Below the pieces are notes generated by a model. The model was not told the DNA's origin and searched no databases. It saw only the letters and a program-made list of their open reading frames with translations. Below, piece after piece: positions 7,731 to 15,881 of a stretch of DNA of 64,000 nt. The stretch spans positions 124,001 through 188,000 of the forward strand of contig WGMB01000018.1 in assembly GCA_016125275.1 (NCBI GenBank). The letters are read 5' to 3'. Position 1 is the first letter of the stretch; every line of letters starts with the position of its first letter. The stretch is from Acidobacteriota bacterium. Its GTDB lineage: Bacteria; Acidobacteriota; Terriglobia; Bryobacterales; UBA6623. The position numbers were made by a program, and so were the translations under genes.

Positions 7731-9533
7731 ATGAAATTGACGCTTTTGACGCTTCGTGGGCCTACGGGTCGCGAGTGGTATGGCTTTGATCGTTTTCCAA
7801 TTCGGATAGGCCGCCGGCCCGACAACGAAATATCGATCTCCGATCCGTCCGTGTCTCGCTACCACTGCGAGATCGTTCTGCGGCGCGGAGCGCTGTGGGT
7901 TGCCGACTTGGGCAGCGCCAACGGCATCCTGGTCAATGACCAGCGAGTCGAAGAATCCGAAGTCTCCGACGGTGACGAGATCACAGTTGGTTTGGCGCGT
8001 TTTCGGCTCTCCGTCGGCGACGACAGTACGAAAACTGACCTGGATTGGTCTCCCGAAGTGGCTTTGAGTCGTATGCACACTGTCGTGCTCGACCCGGCCA
8101 AGGCTGCCTATTTACCCAGCGCGCCCCCTGGAGAAAGCCGCGCCGAACGAGATTTGCAGGTGCTGCTGGATCTCTGTTTGGCGCTCCAGGCAAGGCTGCC
8201 GGCCGGCGAAAGCGCCCTGCGGTTGCTCGAATCGCTGCAAAAGGCGCTGCCTTACCGCGCCGGAATGGTGGTGCTCACGGAGCCCGGAACCGGTCGCGTC
8301 GTGCGCAGGGATGTGCTGCCAAGCGACCACGACGGGGCCTTGGATGTTTCGGAAGCGCTGGAAGGTCGATCCCAAATTGAGGGGGGGCGCCTGACGACGC
8401 CTCTGATCGTCAACCGAAACTGTGTGGGAGCCGTCGCGGTCGAGTCGGACGGCCGCGCGGAGCTCGATCGACAGCATCTGAACCTAGCCGCAGCGGCGGC
8501 CGCCGTGACCGCCGCTGCGATCGACAACGCCAACCGCCAGACGCGTCTCACGCTGCGCGCCCGGCTGCTGGAAGAGGAACGCTTCGGAGGCGCCGTGCTG
8601 GCCGGAGACAGCGCCGCCGCACGCGAGGTGCGGAGGCGCATCGAGGACGCCGCCGCGAGCGGATCGCCGGTGTTGATCCAGGGCCCGCCCGGGATCGGCA
8701 AGGAAGTCGCGGCCCGGTCCATCCACACGCAGAGCGCTTCCGGCGAGGGGCCGTTCGTGCACGTGCGCTGCCTGGTGCACACCCAGGATGAGCTGGAGCG
8801 CATCCTCTTTGGCGTGGAGAGCGCTGTTAGCGTTAAGCCCGGTGCGTTCGAGCACGCCGAAGGCGGCACGCTGCTGCTCGACCGCATCGAAGGGTTCGGT
8901 CCGGAGTTGCAAACGCGCTTTTTGGAGGTGCTGGACCGCGGCGAATACTTTCGCCTGGGCGGCACGGAGCGTCTGCTGGTCCGCTTCCGCACCATCGTCG
9001 CGGCCCGCCTCGAGCTGACGGACTGGGCTCGAACGGGCAAGTTTCTCCACGAGCTCTATCTGCGCATCAGCGAGCGAAGGCTGGTGATGAAGGGGCTCCG
9101 GGAGCGGCCGGCGGACATTCCGGCCATCGCGACGGCGGTCGCGCATACGCTCAGCGACCGCGCAGGCAGACCCTTCATGGGTATTACCAACTCGGCCATG
9201 GCGGCCTTGACCATGTACGACTGGCCGGACAACGCCCGGGAGCTGGAGAGAGTTCTCCAAGTGGCCGAAGGGCGTCGCGCCGGGACGGAGATAGAATTGG
9301 AAGATCTACCTGAGGACGTAGCGGAGGCCCTGAACCCCGACTTGCGGGGCGGGTATCACGAGGAGGTTCGCGAGGCGCGCCGGCAGATTATTCTCAACGC
9401 CATGGAACGCGCCCGCTGCTCATACAGCGAGGCTGCGGAGATCCTCAAGATCAACCGCACCTACCTGCACAGGCTCATTAGCAATCTCGACCTACGCGAC
9501 GAGATCGCCGAACGCTGCGGGGGCAGGGAATAG
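7731..9533 (+). CDS. FHA domain - AAA+ (sigma-54 activator-like, GAFTGA-less) - Fis HTH regulator
   Basis: This is a 600-residue regulator with the layout of an FHA-type enhancer-binding protein. Residues 20-95 are an FHA phosphothreonine-binding domain (RIGRRPDNEISI, SVSRYHCEI, LGSANGILVN). A GAF-like linker spans about 140-270. An NtrC-type AAA+ domain follows, with Walker A GPPGIGKE (about 317). The C-terminus is a Fis-type helix-turn-helix (YSEAAEILKINRTYLHRL). Two key elements are missing: after LFG the sigma-54 contact loop GAFTGA is absent (LFGVESAVSVKPGAFEHAEGG), and Walker B reads LLLDRIEGF with Arg in place of the catalytic Glu. It probably binds DNA and phosphoprotein but does not remodel sigma-54 polymerase. 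The ATG at 7731 is chosen because the FHA domain begins directly after it. Confidence 0.85.
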   Translation: MKLTLLTLRGPTGREWYGFDRFPIRIGRRPDNEISISDPSVSRYHCEIVLRRGALWVADLGSANGILVNDQRVEESEVSDGDEITVGLARFRLSVGDDSTKTDLDWSPEVALSRMHTVVLDPAKAAYLPSAPPGESRAERDLQVLLDLCLALQARLPAGESALRLLESLQKALPYRAGMVVLTEPGTGRVVRRDVLPSDHDGALDVSEALEGRSQIEGGRLTTPLIVNRNCVGAVAVESDGRAELDRQHLNLAAAAAAVTAAAIDNANRQTRLTLRARLLEEERFGGAVLAGDSAAAREVRRRIEDAAASGSPVLIQGPPGIGKEVAARSIHTQSASGEGPFVHVRCLVHTQDELERILFGVESAVSVKPGAFEHAEGGTLLLDRIEGFGPELQTRFLEVLDRGEYFRLGGTERLLVRFRTIVAARLELTDWARTGKFLHELYLRISERRLVMKGLRERPADIPAIATAVAHTLSDRAGRPFMGITNSAMAALTMYDWPDNARELERVLQVAEGRRAGTEIELEDLPEDVAEALNPDLRGGYHEEVREARRQIILNAMERARCSYSEAAEILKINRTYLHRLISNLDLRDEIAERCGGRE

Positions 9534-9558
9534 CCTGGCCGGCGGCGAGGGGGCTCTA

Positions 9559-10983
9559 TTACGCCGCGCTCTGGAACGAGCGCGCGCGGTAGAGCCACTC
9601 TACGATATTGCCCTCGTGCGGCTGGAGCCAATCGAGCTTCGTCGTCGGCACCGGCCCGAAGTTCAGCCGGTCGATGTCGATCGAATCCATCAGCTTGCGC
9701 CGAAACGACTCGTCCTCGGTGATGGCCGTGGCGACCAGCGTGTAGCCGACCTTGCCCAGCATCTCTTCTTGCGGGCACTCGACCACGTTCACGAAGGGAA
9801 ACATGAACTCCTTGGAGACGATGGGCGAGTCCGGGCCGCCCGCGTAGACGACCGTCGGCAACAGGTACGAGCAGCGCTCGCGGGTGACGGCGCGTGACCC
9901 GCCGCGAATGGCCTGTGTGAGGTCCTCGGCGCCGGACTGATCGAGCTCGTTGTCGATCAGCTCCGAGATGGCCTCGCCCACGCCCGCCACCGTGAAGGCG
10001 GCCAGCGGTGCATCGGGGTGCTCGGGCGGCAGCGGCTGTACCTTCGCCAGCCGCTCGGCCAGCGCCTGCGCGATCTCGCGGCCGTGCCGCGGCGTCCAAA
10101 TCGACGAGCAGTTGATGCAACTGCGGCCGGAATTGAGCAGCACGCTCTGCTCCATCACGTCGAGATACTGTTCCCAATCGTCGGCGGCGTCCTCGCCCAG
10201 GATGATCTTGCTCCAGCCGGGGCCGTGCACCTGCACGCCCGGGTTGCCGGCGTACTTGTCCACCGTCGGCTGGCCGCCGAAGATCATCGTGCGGCTGCAG
10301 GCGCCCATCACGGCCGGACCAGCGTCGGGACCGCTGGGATAGACCGAGATGGCCTGCTTCGGCACGCCCGCCTTGAACAGCGCCTGGGCCATGCGATACG
10401 GCGTCCAGGGCTCCTGTGCGCCGGGCTTGAGCACCAGCCCGATCTGCATCGGAATCACCGGCAGCCACAGGGAATGCACGCCCGGGGAGTTCGACGGCAG
10501 CACGCAGCCCAGCACGTCCGTCTGCGCCTGGTAGCTCAGCAGCCGCCCGGCCGAATCATACCCGTAGCCCTTGGAGAGGATCTCGAGGTCGAGCCCGCGG
10601 GTGAGCGAATCGAGGATCTCGCCCATGTGGCTGAGCACGAAGGCCAGCTTGCCCATGTTCGTGCGGCACATCTGCTCCGGCAAGCCGGTGGTGGCGGACT
10701 GGCAGTGCACGAACTGCTCCGGCGTCTGCCCGTCGTCGCCGATGGGCAGCTCGTCCTTCATGAAGATGTCCGCCGCGGCGGCGCACATCGCCACCAGTTG
10801 CTTGGGCGGAATCTCGCGCAGCACGTCGCGAGCGCGCTGGGCGTGCCGCATGTCGCGGCGAATGATCATGCCGGTGGTCTGCGAGAACTCCGCAATCGTC
10901 TCTCCGGTATCGAAGTGAACGACGGTGTCGACGTCCAGCGAACGGTAGGGCTGTCCCCAGCGCAGGATGGGCAGATGGATCAT
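9559..10983 (-). CDS. Aldehyde dehydrogenase superfamily protein, possibly acylating type
   Basis: This 474-residue protein belongs to the NAD(P)-dependent aldehyde dehydrogenase superfamily. The Rossmann region (VLGCVLPSNSPGVHSLW, LVLKPGAQEPWTP) and a cysteine loop (NSGRSCINCSSIW) can be seen. In place of the ELGG segment that carries the general-base Glu in oxidising ALDHs, it reads VHGPGWSKII. A GPG at this position is known from CoA-acylating enzymes such as PduP/EutE, so an acyl-CoA-linked reaction is possible. The start at 10983 avoids running into the upstream flavin oxidase gene; a longer frame is open to 11277. It is 28 nt downstream of that gene and may be cotranscribed. Confidence 0.75.
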   Translation of the reverse strand: MIHLPILRWGQPYRSLDVDTVVHFDTGETIAEFSQTTGMIIRRDMRHAQRARDVLREIPPKQLVAMCAAAADIFMKDELPIGDDGQTPEQFVHCQSATTGLPEQMCRTNMGKLAFVLSHMGEILDSLTRGLDLEILSKGYGYDSAGRLLSYQAQTDVLGCVLPSNSPGVHSLWLPVIPMQIGLVLKPGAQEPWTPYRMAQALFKAGVPKQAISVYPSGPDAGPAVMGACSRTMIFGGQPTVDKYAGNPGVQVHGPGWSKIILGEDAADDWEQYLDVMEQSVLLNSGRSCINCSSIWTPRHGREIAQALAERLAKVQPLPPEHPDAPLAAFTVAGVGEAISELIDNELDQSGAEDLTQAIRGGSRAVTRERCSYLLPTVVYAGGPDSPIVSKEFMFPFVNVVECPQEEMLGKVGYTLVATAITEDESFRRKLMDSIDIDRLNFGPVPTTKLDWLQPHEGNIVEWLYRARSFQSAA

Positions 10984-11011
10984 GACGGTTGCAGGCTCTC
11001 CTCGAAGTTCC

Positions 11012-11683
11012 TCATGATATCGCGCGTCGATAGCGGCGCACATACTCCGGCGGCTCGATTCCGGCCGGTAGATCCGGCGCGGGCTCGCCGGGCGCCGCAT
11101 CCAGCCGCACCGGAATGACGCCGGCCCAGAAGCCCAGGTCCATGTCCTCCTCGTCATCCTTGGGCGGCCCGGTGCGGACCTTCGCCGAAACCTCGTCGAT
11201 CGGAAGCGCCGCGACGAGCGTCGCGTCGAGCTCCTTGTCGTTGGGCGGACGGCTTCCCGCGGCGCGGCCTGGGACAATGTGTTCCACGATCCGCTCGAGC
11301 GCCGCCAGCTTCTCCGCTCGGTCCGTCACCTCGACGGGACGGCCGTACAGGACCACCGAGCGGTAATTGAAGCTGTGGTGGAAGGCCGAACGCGCCAGCA
11401 CCAGCCCGTCGAGCAGCGTCACGCAGACCGTCATCTCCGACGACAGCGCCGCCAGCAGCGCGGCGTTCTTGCGCGAGCCGTGCAGCAGCAGGCGTCCGCC
11501 GTCGCGCGCGTAGCCGGTCGGCAGGACGCACGGTCGTCCGGCTTCGTCGCAGAACGAGACGTGGCAGATGAGGCCTTCGTCCAGGATGGCTTCGATCACG
11601 GCGCGGTCGAAGACGCCGCGCTGGGGGAGCCGCCGCAAACGGGTCCTGTCGGTCGGCGCGATCTGTTCGCTCATGCCGCCCAT
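11012..11683 (-). CDS. Pyridoxamine 5'-phosphate oxidase-like flavin-binding protein
   Basis: This is a split-barrel flavoprotein of the PNPOx/NimA type. Typical features are the N-terminal acidic helix (DRAVIEAILDEGLICHVSF), the strand pair DEAGRPCVLPTGYARDGGRLLLHGSRKNAALL that cradles FMN, and the NYRSVVLYGRPVEV strand. The last 60 residues (PKDDEEDMDLGFWAGVIPVR) match the tail common in this family. The reduced substrate is unknown. A second ATG at 11674 is also possible as start. Confidence 0.8.
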   Translation of the reverse strand: MGGMSEQIAPTDRTRLRRLPQRGVFDRAVIEAILDEGLICHVSFCDEAGRPCVLPTGYARDGGRLLLHGSRKNAALLAALSSEMTVCVTLLDGLVLARSAFHHSFNYRSVVLYGRPVEVTDRAEKLAALERIVEHIVPGRAAGSRPPNDKELDATLVAALPIDEVSAKVRTGPPKDDEEDMDLGFWAGVIPVRLDAAPGEPAPDLPAGIEPPEYVRRYRRAIS

Positions 11684-11694
11684 TGTTTCAGAAG

Positions 11695-11704
11695 GAAACG
11701 TTTC
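11695..11704. promoter_or_regulatory. Operator-like palindrome GAAACGTTTC
   Basis: A perfect 10-bp palindrome with a central CG lies between the divergent flavin oxidase (start 11683) and the small membrane protein (start 11748). LacI-family regulators typically bind AAACGTTT-type sites, and one LacI-type gene is in this window at 31814-32827; a link is only a guess. Confidence 0.3.
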
Positions 11705-11747
11705 GCTTGTACCAAGGATCAGTCTTTCGCTCTACTAAGATCCAACT

Positions 11748-12026
11748 ATGCCCTGCTGCGCCATTCTCATCCTCCTGTTCCTGGGGCCTCGCCTGGCGAT
11801 CGTCTTGTTCGCGCTGTTCTCCACCTTCTTCGAGAGACCGTTCGACGGACTGCTGCTGCCGGTGCTCGGCTTCATCTTCATGCCCTGGACGCTGCTGGCG
11901 TACGCTTGGGCCATCAACTCAGCGGGGCAGGTTTCGGGAATCTATCTGGTGGTGGTGATCCTGGCGGCGTTGGTAGATCTGGGCGTAGTCGGCGGCGGCG
12001 CAACCCAGCGGCGCCGAGCGGACTGA
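11748..12026 (+). CDS. Small membrane protein with two or three transmembrane segments
   Basis: This 92-residue hydrophobic protein has helices at about 4-25 (ILILLFLGPRLAIVLFALF), 33-56 (DGLLLPVLGFIFMPWTLLAYAW) and 62-80 (SGIYLVVVILAALVDLGVV), ending in a basic tail QRRRAD. Small proteins with a CC-rich start and a GPR motif occur widely, but I know of no function. It converges on the PfkB gene with a 7-nt gap. Confidence 0.65.
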   Translation: MPCCAILILLFLGPRLAIVLFALFSTFFERPFDGLLLPVLGFIFMPWTLLAYAWAINSAGQVSGIYLVVVILAALVDLGVVGGGATQRRRAD

Positions 12027-12033
12027 CGCCGCA

Positions 12034-12903
12034 CTACCCACGGAGCCCGGCCAGCCACGAGCGGGTGCCGAACTCTCGGCACGACTGCGTCGCCACGTCG
12101 GCCGCAAACGCCAGCGCGTCGGGAAAGGCCTTCCCGAGAGCGACTGCATAGGCAAAGGCGCCGTGAAAGAAGTCGCCGGCGCCGAGGGTGTCCACGGCCT
12201 CGATGCGCTCCACCGGCGTCTCGCCCCCGGCGCCGGCCGTCTCCCACAGGATGGACGAGCCGCCGCGGGTGACGGCTCGGTGCGGTGCGCCCCGCCGGGC
12301 CAAGTCTCGCAGTAACGCGTCGTGGTCGGCGATTCCGGGAGGGAAGAAATCCTCGGAGCAGACCACGAAATCGACGGTCGCGAGGGCCTCGTCCAGCCCG
12401 TCCTTCCAGCTCCCGGCGTCAATGGCCGACGGAATTCCTCGACGCCGGGCTCCCCGGGCGGCTTCGGCTCCGGCCCGCAGCAAGTGTCCGTCGATCAGTA
12501 GGACGTCAGTGGGCGGATCAAAGTCCGCCTCGGCGAACCCCACGTCCGGCAGACCGCTCGCCGCTGTGGAGACAACGGTGCGGTCGCCCCCCGGGTCGCT
12601 CACCAGGATCGACGCCATCGGGGGCAACCCTTCGAACTCCGGCGCCGCGTCCAGCACTTCCACGCCTTGCCCCTCCAACTCCTGGCGCACCATGGCGGCC
12701 AGAGGGTGGCAGCCGATCGGCGTCCTCAGCCGGGCCGCTCCGCCGAGCGCCGCGAAAACCACGGCGGCGTTCGCCGATGGACCGCCCGCAAAGACGGCTC
12801 GTTCGGACACCACGTTCTTGCTGTTGACACGCGGGTAACCCCGCACCCGCCAGACCAGGTCCAGCGTGCTCAGACCCACGAACAGTCCCGAAGGAGCGGC
12901 CAT
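12034..12903 (-). CDS. PfkB/ribokinase-family carbohydrate kinase
   Basis: This cytoplasmic ATP-dependent kinase of the ribokinase/PfkB family phosphorylates a sugar or nucleoside-like substrate. The N-terminal glycine-rich substrate motif (FAGGPSANAAVVFAALGG) and the C-terminal catalytic signature DTLGAGDFFHGAFAYAV, with Asp in GAGD as the base, are intact. At 289 residues from the ATG at 12903 the length is normal; a longer frame to 12960 lacks family similarity. The substrate is not predictable from context. Confidence 0.85.
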   Translation of the reverse strand: MAAPSGLFVGLSTLDLVWRVRGYPRVNSKNVVSERAVFAGGPSANAAVVFAALGGAARLRTPIGCHPLAAMVRQELEGQGVEVLDAAPEFEGLPPMASILVSDPGGDRTVVSTAASGLPDVGFAEADFDPPTDVLLIDGHLLRAGAEAARGARRRGIPSAIDAGSWKDGLDEALATVDFVVCSEDFFPPGIADHDALLRDLARRGAPHRAVTRGGSSILWETAGAGGETPVERIEAVDTLGAGDFFHGAFAYAVALGKAFPDALAFAADVATQSCREFGTRSWLAGLRG

Positions 12904-13050
12904 CGCGAGCTTCCGAGTATACTCGTTGCGACCTACCGCGCCCACGCTGCATCCAACCAACAGCCACTATCACCCTATTCTCGATGGGGAATGAGTAGAT
13001 GGCCCTTTTCTTGGTAGGATAAGGTGCAGAACGAGGCCCAGAACAAAACT

Positions 13051-13326
13051 ATGGCGAAGATCTTGATTCCCACGCCCTTGCGGCAGTACGCCGGCGGCTC
13101 CGACGCCGTCCAGGTGGAGGCCGCGACGGCCGGCGAAGCGCTCGAACAGCTCGTCTCGCTGCACCCTGATCTGAAGAAGCAACTCTTCAACGACGAAGGC
13201 CGCCTGCGCAGCTTCGTCAACGTCTATGTCAGCGATGAGGACATCCGCTATTTGGAGCGGGACAAGACGCCGGTGAAGGCTGACGACACTCTCTCGATCG
13301 TGCCTTCGATCGCCGGCGGGAGGTAA
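13051..13326 (+). CDS. ThiS/MoaD-family sulfur-carrier protein ending in Gly-Gly-Arg
   Basis: This small ubiquitin-fold sulfur carrier would be adenylated and thiocarboxylated at its C-terminus by the MoeB/MoeZ-type enzyme encoded immediately downstream. The fold is seen in ILIPTPLRQYAGG, VNVYVSDEDIR and VKADDTLSIVPSIAGGR. Active carriers end in Gly-Gly; here the reading frame adds one Arg after it. The AGG codon for that Arg is also the core of the GGGAGG ribosome-binding site for the next gene. Either the Arg is removed or the terminal carboxylate differs from the norm. The ATG at 13051 gives a 91-residue protein; an ATG at 13024 is in frame. Confidence 0.85.
   Translation: MAKILIPTPLRQYAGGSDAVQVEAATAGEALEQLVSLHPDLKKQLFNDEGRLRSFVNVYVSDEDIRYLERDKTPVKADDTLSIVPSIAGGR
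13318..13323 (+). promoter_or_regulatory. Shine-Dalgarno for moeZ inside the end of the carrier gene
   Basis: GGGAGG lies 6 nt before the ATG at 13330. It overlaps the last Gly and the extra Arg codon of the sulfur carrier, tying the carrier's unusual C-terminus to the translation signal of its partner. Confidence 0.7.
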
Positions 13327-13329
13327 CGA

Positions 13330-14517
13330 ATGGCCACAGCCACGATGACTCCGGCGGCGGCTCTGCCGGAGCTCACGAACGAAGAAATCCTGCGCTACAG
13401 CCGGCACCTGATCCTGCCCGAGGTGGGTATGGAAGGGCAGCGCCGGCTCAAAGCCGCGAAGGTGCTGATGGTGGGCACCGGCGGCCTCGGCGCGCCGCTG
13501 GGGATGTACTTGGCCGCGGTCGGCGTCGGCCGCATCGGCATCGTGGACTTCGACACCGTCGACGTCACGAACCTGCAACGCCAGATCATCCACGGCCAGA
13601 AGGACATCGGCCGCAAGAAGATCGACTCGGCGGCGGAGACGATGCAAGACATCAATCCGTACCTCGAGATCGTGAAGCACGAGACGTTTTTGACGTCCGC
13701 CAACGCGCTCGACATCATCAAGGACTACGACGTGGTCGTCGACGGGACCGACAACTTCCCGACCCGCTACCTCGTCAACGACGCCTGCGTTCTGCTCAAC
13801 AAGCCGAACGCCTACGGCTCGATCTTCCGCTTCGAGGGCCAGGCCACGGTCTTCCACCACGAGGATGGCCCCTGCTACCGCTGCCTCTACCCGGAGCCGC
13901 CCCCGCCGGGGCTGGTTCCGAGCTGCGCCGAGGGCGGCGTGCTGGGCATTTTGCCGGCGATCATCGGCTCCATCCAGGCGACAGAGACGGTCAAGCTGAT
14001 CCTCGGCAAGGGCGAGACGCTGAAGGGCCGCCTGCTGCTGTATGACTCGTTGAACATGAAGTTCCGCGAGCTGAAGCTGCGCCGGAACCCGGAGTGCCCG
14101 GTGTGCGGCGACCATCCGACGGTCACCGAGCTGATCGACTACCAAGAGTTCTGCGGCATTCCGCAGCAGGCCGCCAAAGAGGCCGAACAGGAGGGCAAAT
14201 TGTCGGAGATTACACCGCTGGAGCTCAAGGCGAAGCTGGACGCGGGCGAGCCGATCTTCGTGCTCGACGTGCGCGAGCCTCACGAGTACGAGATCGCTCG
14301 CATCGAGGGCACGACCCTGATCCCGCTCGGCCAACTGGCCCGCCGCGTCGAGGAGCTCGACTCCACGGCCGACATCGTGATCCACTGCAAGTCCGGCATG
14401 CGCTCGGCCAAAGCGCAGCGCCTGCTCAAGGACATGGGCTTCTCGCGGGTCACCAACCTCACCGGCGGCATCCTGCGCTGGAGCGAGGACGTGGACCCGG
14501 ACGTCCCGCAGTACTAA
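13330..14517 (+). CDS. moeZ: MoeZ-type adenylyltransferase/sulfurtransferase (ThiF domain plus rhodanese)
   Basis: This is an E1-like enzyme that adenylates the C-terminus of a ThiS/MoaD-type carrier and then supplies sulfur from its rhodanese domain. The ATP loop VGTGGLGAPLG, the DFDTVDVTNLQRQ segment and paired zinc cysteines (CYRCLYP and CPVCGDHP) mark the ThiF/MoeB domain, about residues 15-265. The C-terminal 100 residues are a rhodanese domain (FVLDVREPHEYEIARIEG) with active cysteine in HCKSGMRSAKA. Gene order carrier-MoeZ, 3 nt apart, indicates a dedicated pair, perhaps for molybdopterin, thiamin or cysteine-type sulfur transfer. A strong terminator follows. Confidence 0.92.
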   Translation: MATATMTPAAALPELTNEEILRYSRHLILPEVGMEGQRRLKAAKVLMVGTGGLGAPLGMYLAAVGVGRIGIVDFDTVDVTNLQRQIIHGQKDIGRKKIDSAAETMQDINPYLEIVKHETFLTSANALDIIKDYDVVVDGTDNFPTRYLVNDACVLLNKPNAYGSIFRFEGQATVFHHEDGPCYRCLYPEPPPPGLVPSCAEGGVLGILPAIIGSIQATETVKLILGKGETLKGRLLLYDSLNMKFRELKLRRNPECPVCGDHPTVTELIDYQEFCGIPQQAAKEAEQEGKLSEITPLELKAKLDAGEPIFVLDVREPHEYEIARIEGTTLIPLGQLARRVEELDSTADIVIHCKSGMRSAKAQRLLKDMGFSRVTNLTGGILRWSEDVDPDVPQY

Positions 14518-14548
14518 CGGCGCGACCGGTCTCCGCCGAATCAAATTG

Positions 14549-14582
14549 AAAGGGCCTCCGGCTGCGCAGCCGGAGGCCCTTT
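14549..14582. terminator. Bidirectional rho-independent terminator
   Basis: A perfect 15-bp stem with a 4-nt loop (arms AAAGGGCCTCCGGCT and its complement, loop GCGC) sits between the convergent moeZ and pgk genes. Flanking A and T runs let it work on both strands. Confidence 0.92.
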
Positions 14583-14601
14583 CCGCATTCTCGGAGCGCG
14601 A

Positions 14602-15786
14602 TCAGTAGCCGCCCAGCGCGACCACGCCCGGCAACTGGCTGCCGGCCAGAAATTCGAGCGACGCGCCGCCTCCGGTGGAGACGTGGCTGACCTGCTTGGT
14701 CACGCCGGCCTTCTTGACGGCCTTCTCCGAATCGCCGCCGCCGATGATCGAGACCGCGTCCGATTCCGCGACCGCGTGCGCCACCGCCAGCGTACCGGCG
14801 GCGAAGGGCTCCATCTCGAAGACGCCCATGGGGCCGTTCCAGACGATCAGCTTCGCGGCGGCGATTTCCTTGCGATACAGCTCGATGGTCTCCGGACCGA
14901 TGTCCAGACCCATCCAACCGGCGGGGATGGCCTCGGTCGTCGCCGTCGTCTTGGTCTCGGCGTCGACCGAGAAAGCCGAGGCGATCACCTGATCGACGGG
15001 CAGCAGCAGCTTGCCTTCGCCCTTGGCCATGGTCTCCTTGGCCAGGTCCAGCTTCTCTTCCTCCACCAGCGAACCGCCCACGTCGACGCCCTTGGCCTTC
15101 AGGAACGTGTAGGTCATGGCGCCGCCGATGAGCACCTTGTCGGCCAGCTTGAGGAAGTTCTCGATCACGTCGATCTTGCCGGAGATCTTTGCGCCGCCGA
15201 CGATCGCCACGTAGGGATGCTGTGGGTTCGAGACGGCCATCGCCAGGTACTCGAGCTCCTTCTTCATCAGCAGGCCGGCGGCCGCCTCGGACACGTACTT
15301 TACAATGCCTTCGGTGGAGGCGTGGGCGCGGTGCGCGGCGCCGAACGCGTCGTTCACATAGACGTCGCACAGGCCGGCGAGCTGCTTGGCGAAGGCCTCG
15401 TCGTTGGCCTCTTCCTCGGCGTGAAAGCGCAGGTTCTCGAGCAGCAGCACCTGGCCGGGCTGCAACGCCGCCGCCATCGCTTCGACCTCGGGGCCCACGC
15501 AGTCCGGCGCCTGCTGGACCGGGATGCCCAAGATCTCGCTGAGGCGCTGCGACGCCGGCGCGAGCGACATCTTCGGGTTCGGCTTACCCTTCGGACGCCC
15601 CAAGTGGGACGCCAAGATCAACGACGCGCCGCGATCCAGTACGGCCTGGATCGTCGGTACGGCCGCGCGGATGCGCGTATCCGAGGTGATGGTCGTTCCA
15701 TCTTCGGCCAGGGGGACATTGAAGTCGACCCGCATGAACACTTTGCGGCCGGCCAGATTGAGGTCATCAATGGTCTTGTAGGGCAT
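14602..15786 (-). CDS. pgk: Phosphoglycerate kinase
   Basis: This glycolytic enzyme interconverts 1,3-bisphosphoglycerate/ADP and 3-phosphoglycerate/ATP. The N-domain signature [12 protein letters not shown], the substrate-binding [10 protein letters not shown], and the C-domain nucleotide motifs ([48 protein letters not shown]) are intact and in family order. The ATG at 15786 gives 394 residues aligning with usual starts; an in-frame ATG at 15798 adds four residues. It is a single gene closed by the terminator at 14549-14582. Confidence 0.96.
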   Translation of the reverse strand: MPYKTIDDLNLAGRKVFMRVDFNVPLAEDGTTITSDTRIRAAVPTIQAVLDRGASLILASHLGRPKGKPNPKMSLAPASQRLSEILGIPVQQAPDCVGPEVEAMAAALQPGQVLLLENLRFHAEEEANDEAFAKQLAGLCDVYVNDAFGAAHRAHASTEGIVKYVSEAAAGLLMKKELEYLAMAVSNPQHPYVAIVGGAKISGKIDVIENFLKLADKVLIGGAMTYTFLKAKGVDVGGSLVEEEKLDLAKETMAKGEGKLLLPVDQVIASAFSVDAETKTTATTEAIPAGWMGLDIGPETIELYRKEIAAAKLIVWNGPMGVFEMEPFAAGTLAVAHAVAESDAVSIIGGGDSEKAVKKAGVTKQVSHVSTGGGASLEFLAGSQLPGVVALGGY

Positions 15787-15881
15787 CTCAGCCACCATCT
15801 TGCCATACGCTCCGGCGTGGCGGCGCGGAGCCGGGATTTCTCGGTTGTGAGCCTCACAGACGGCCGATAAACTAGGCAGAG

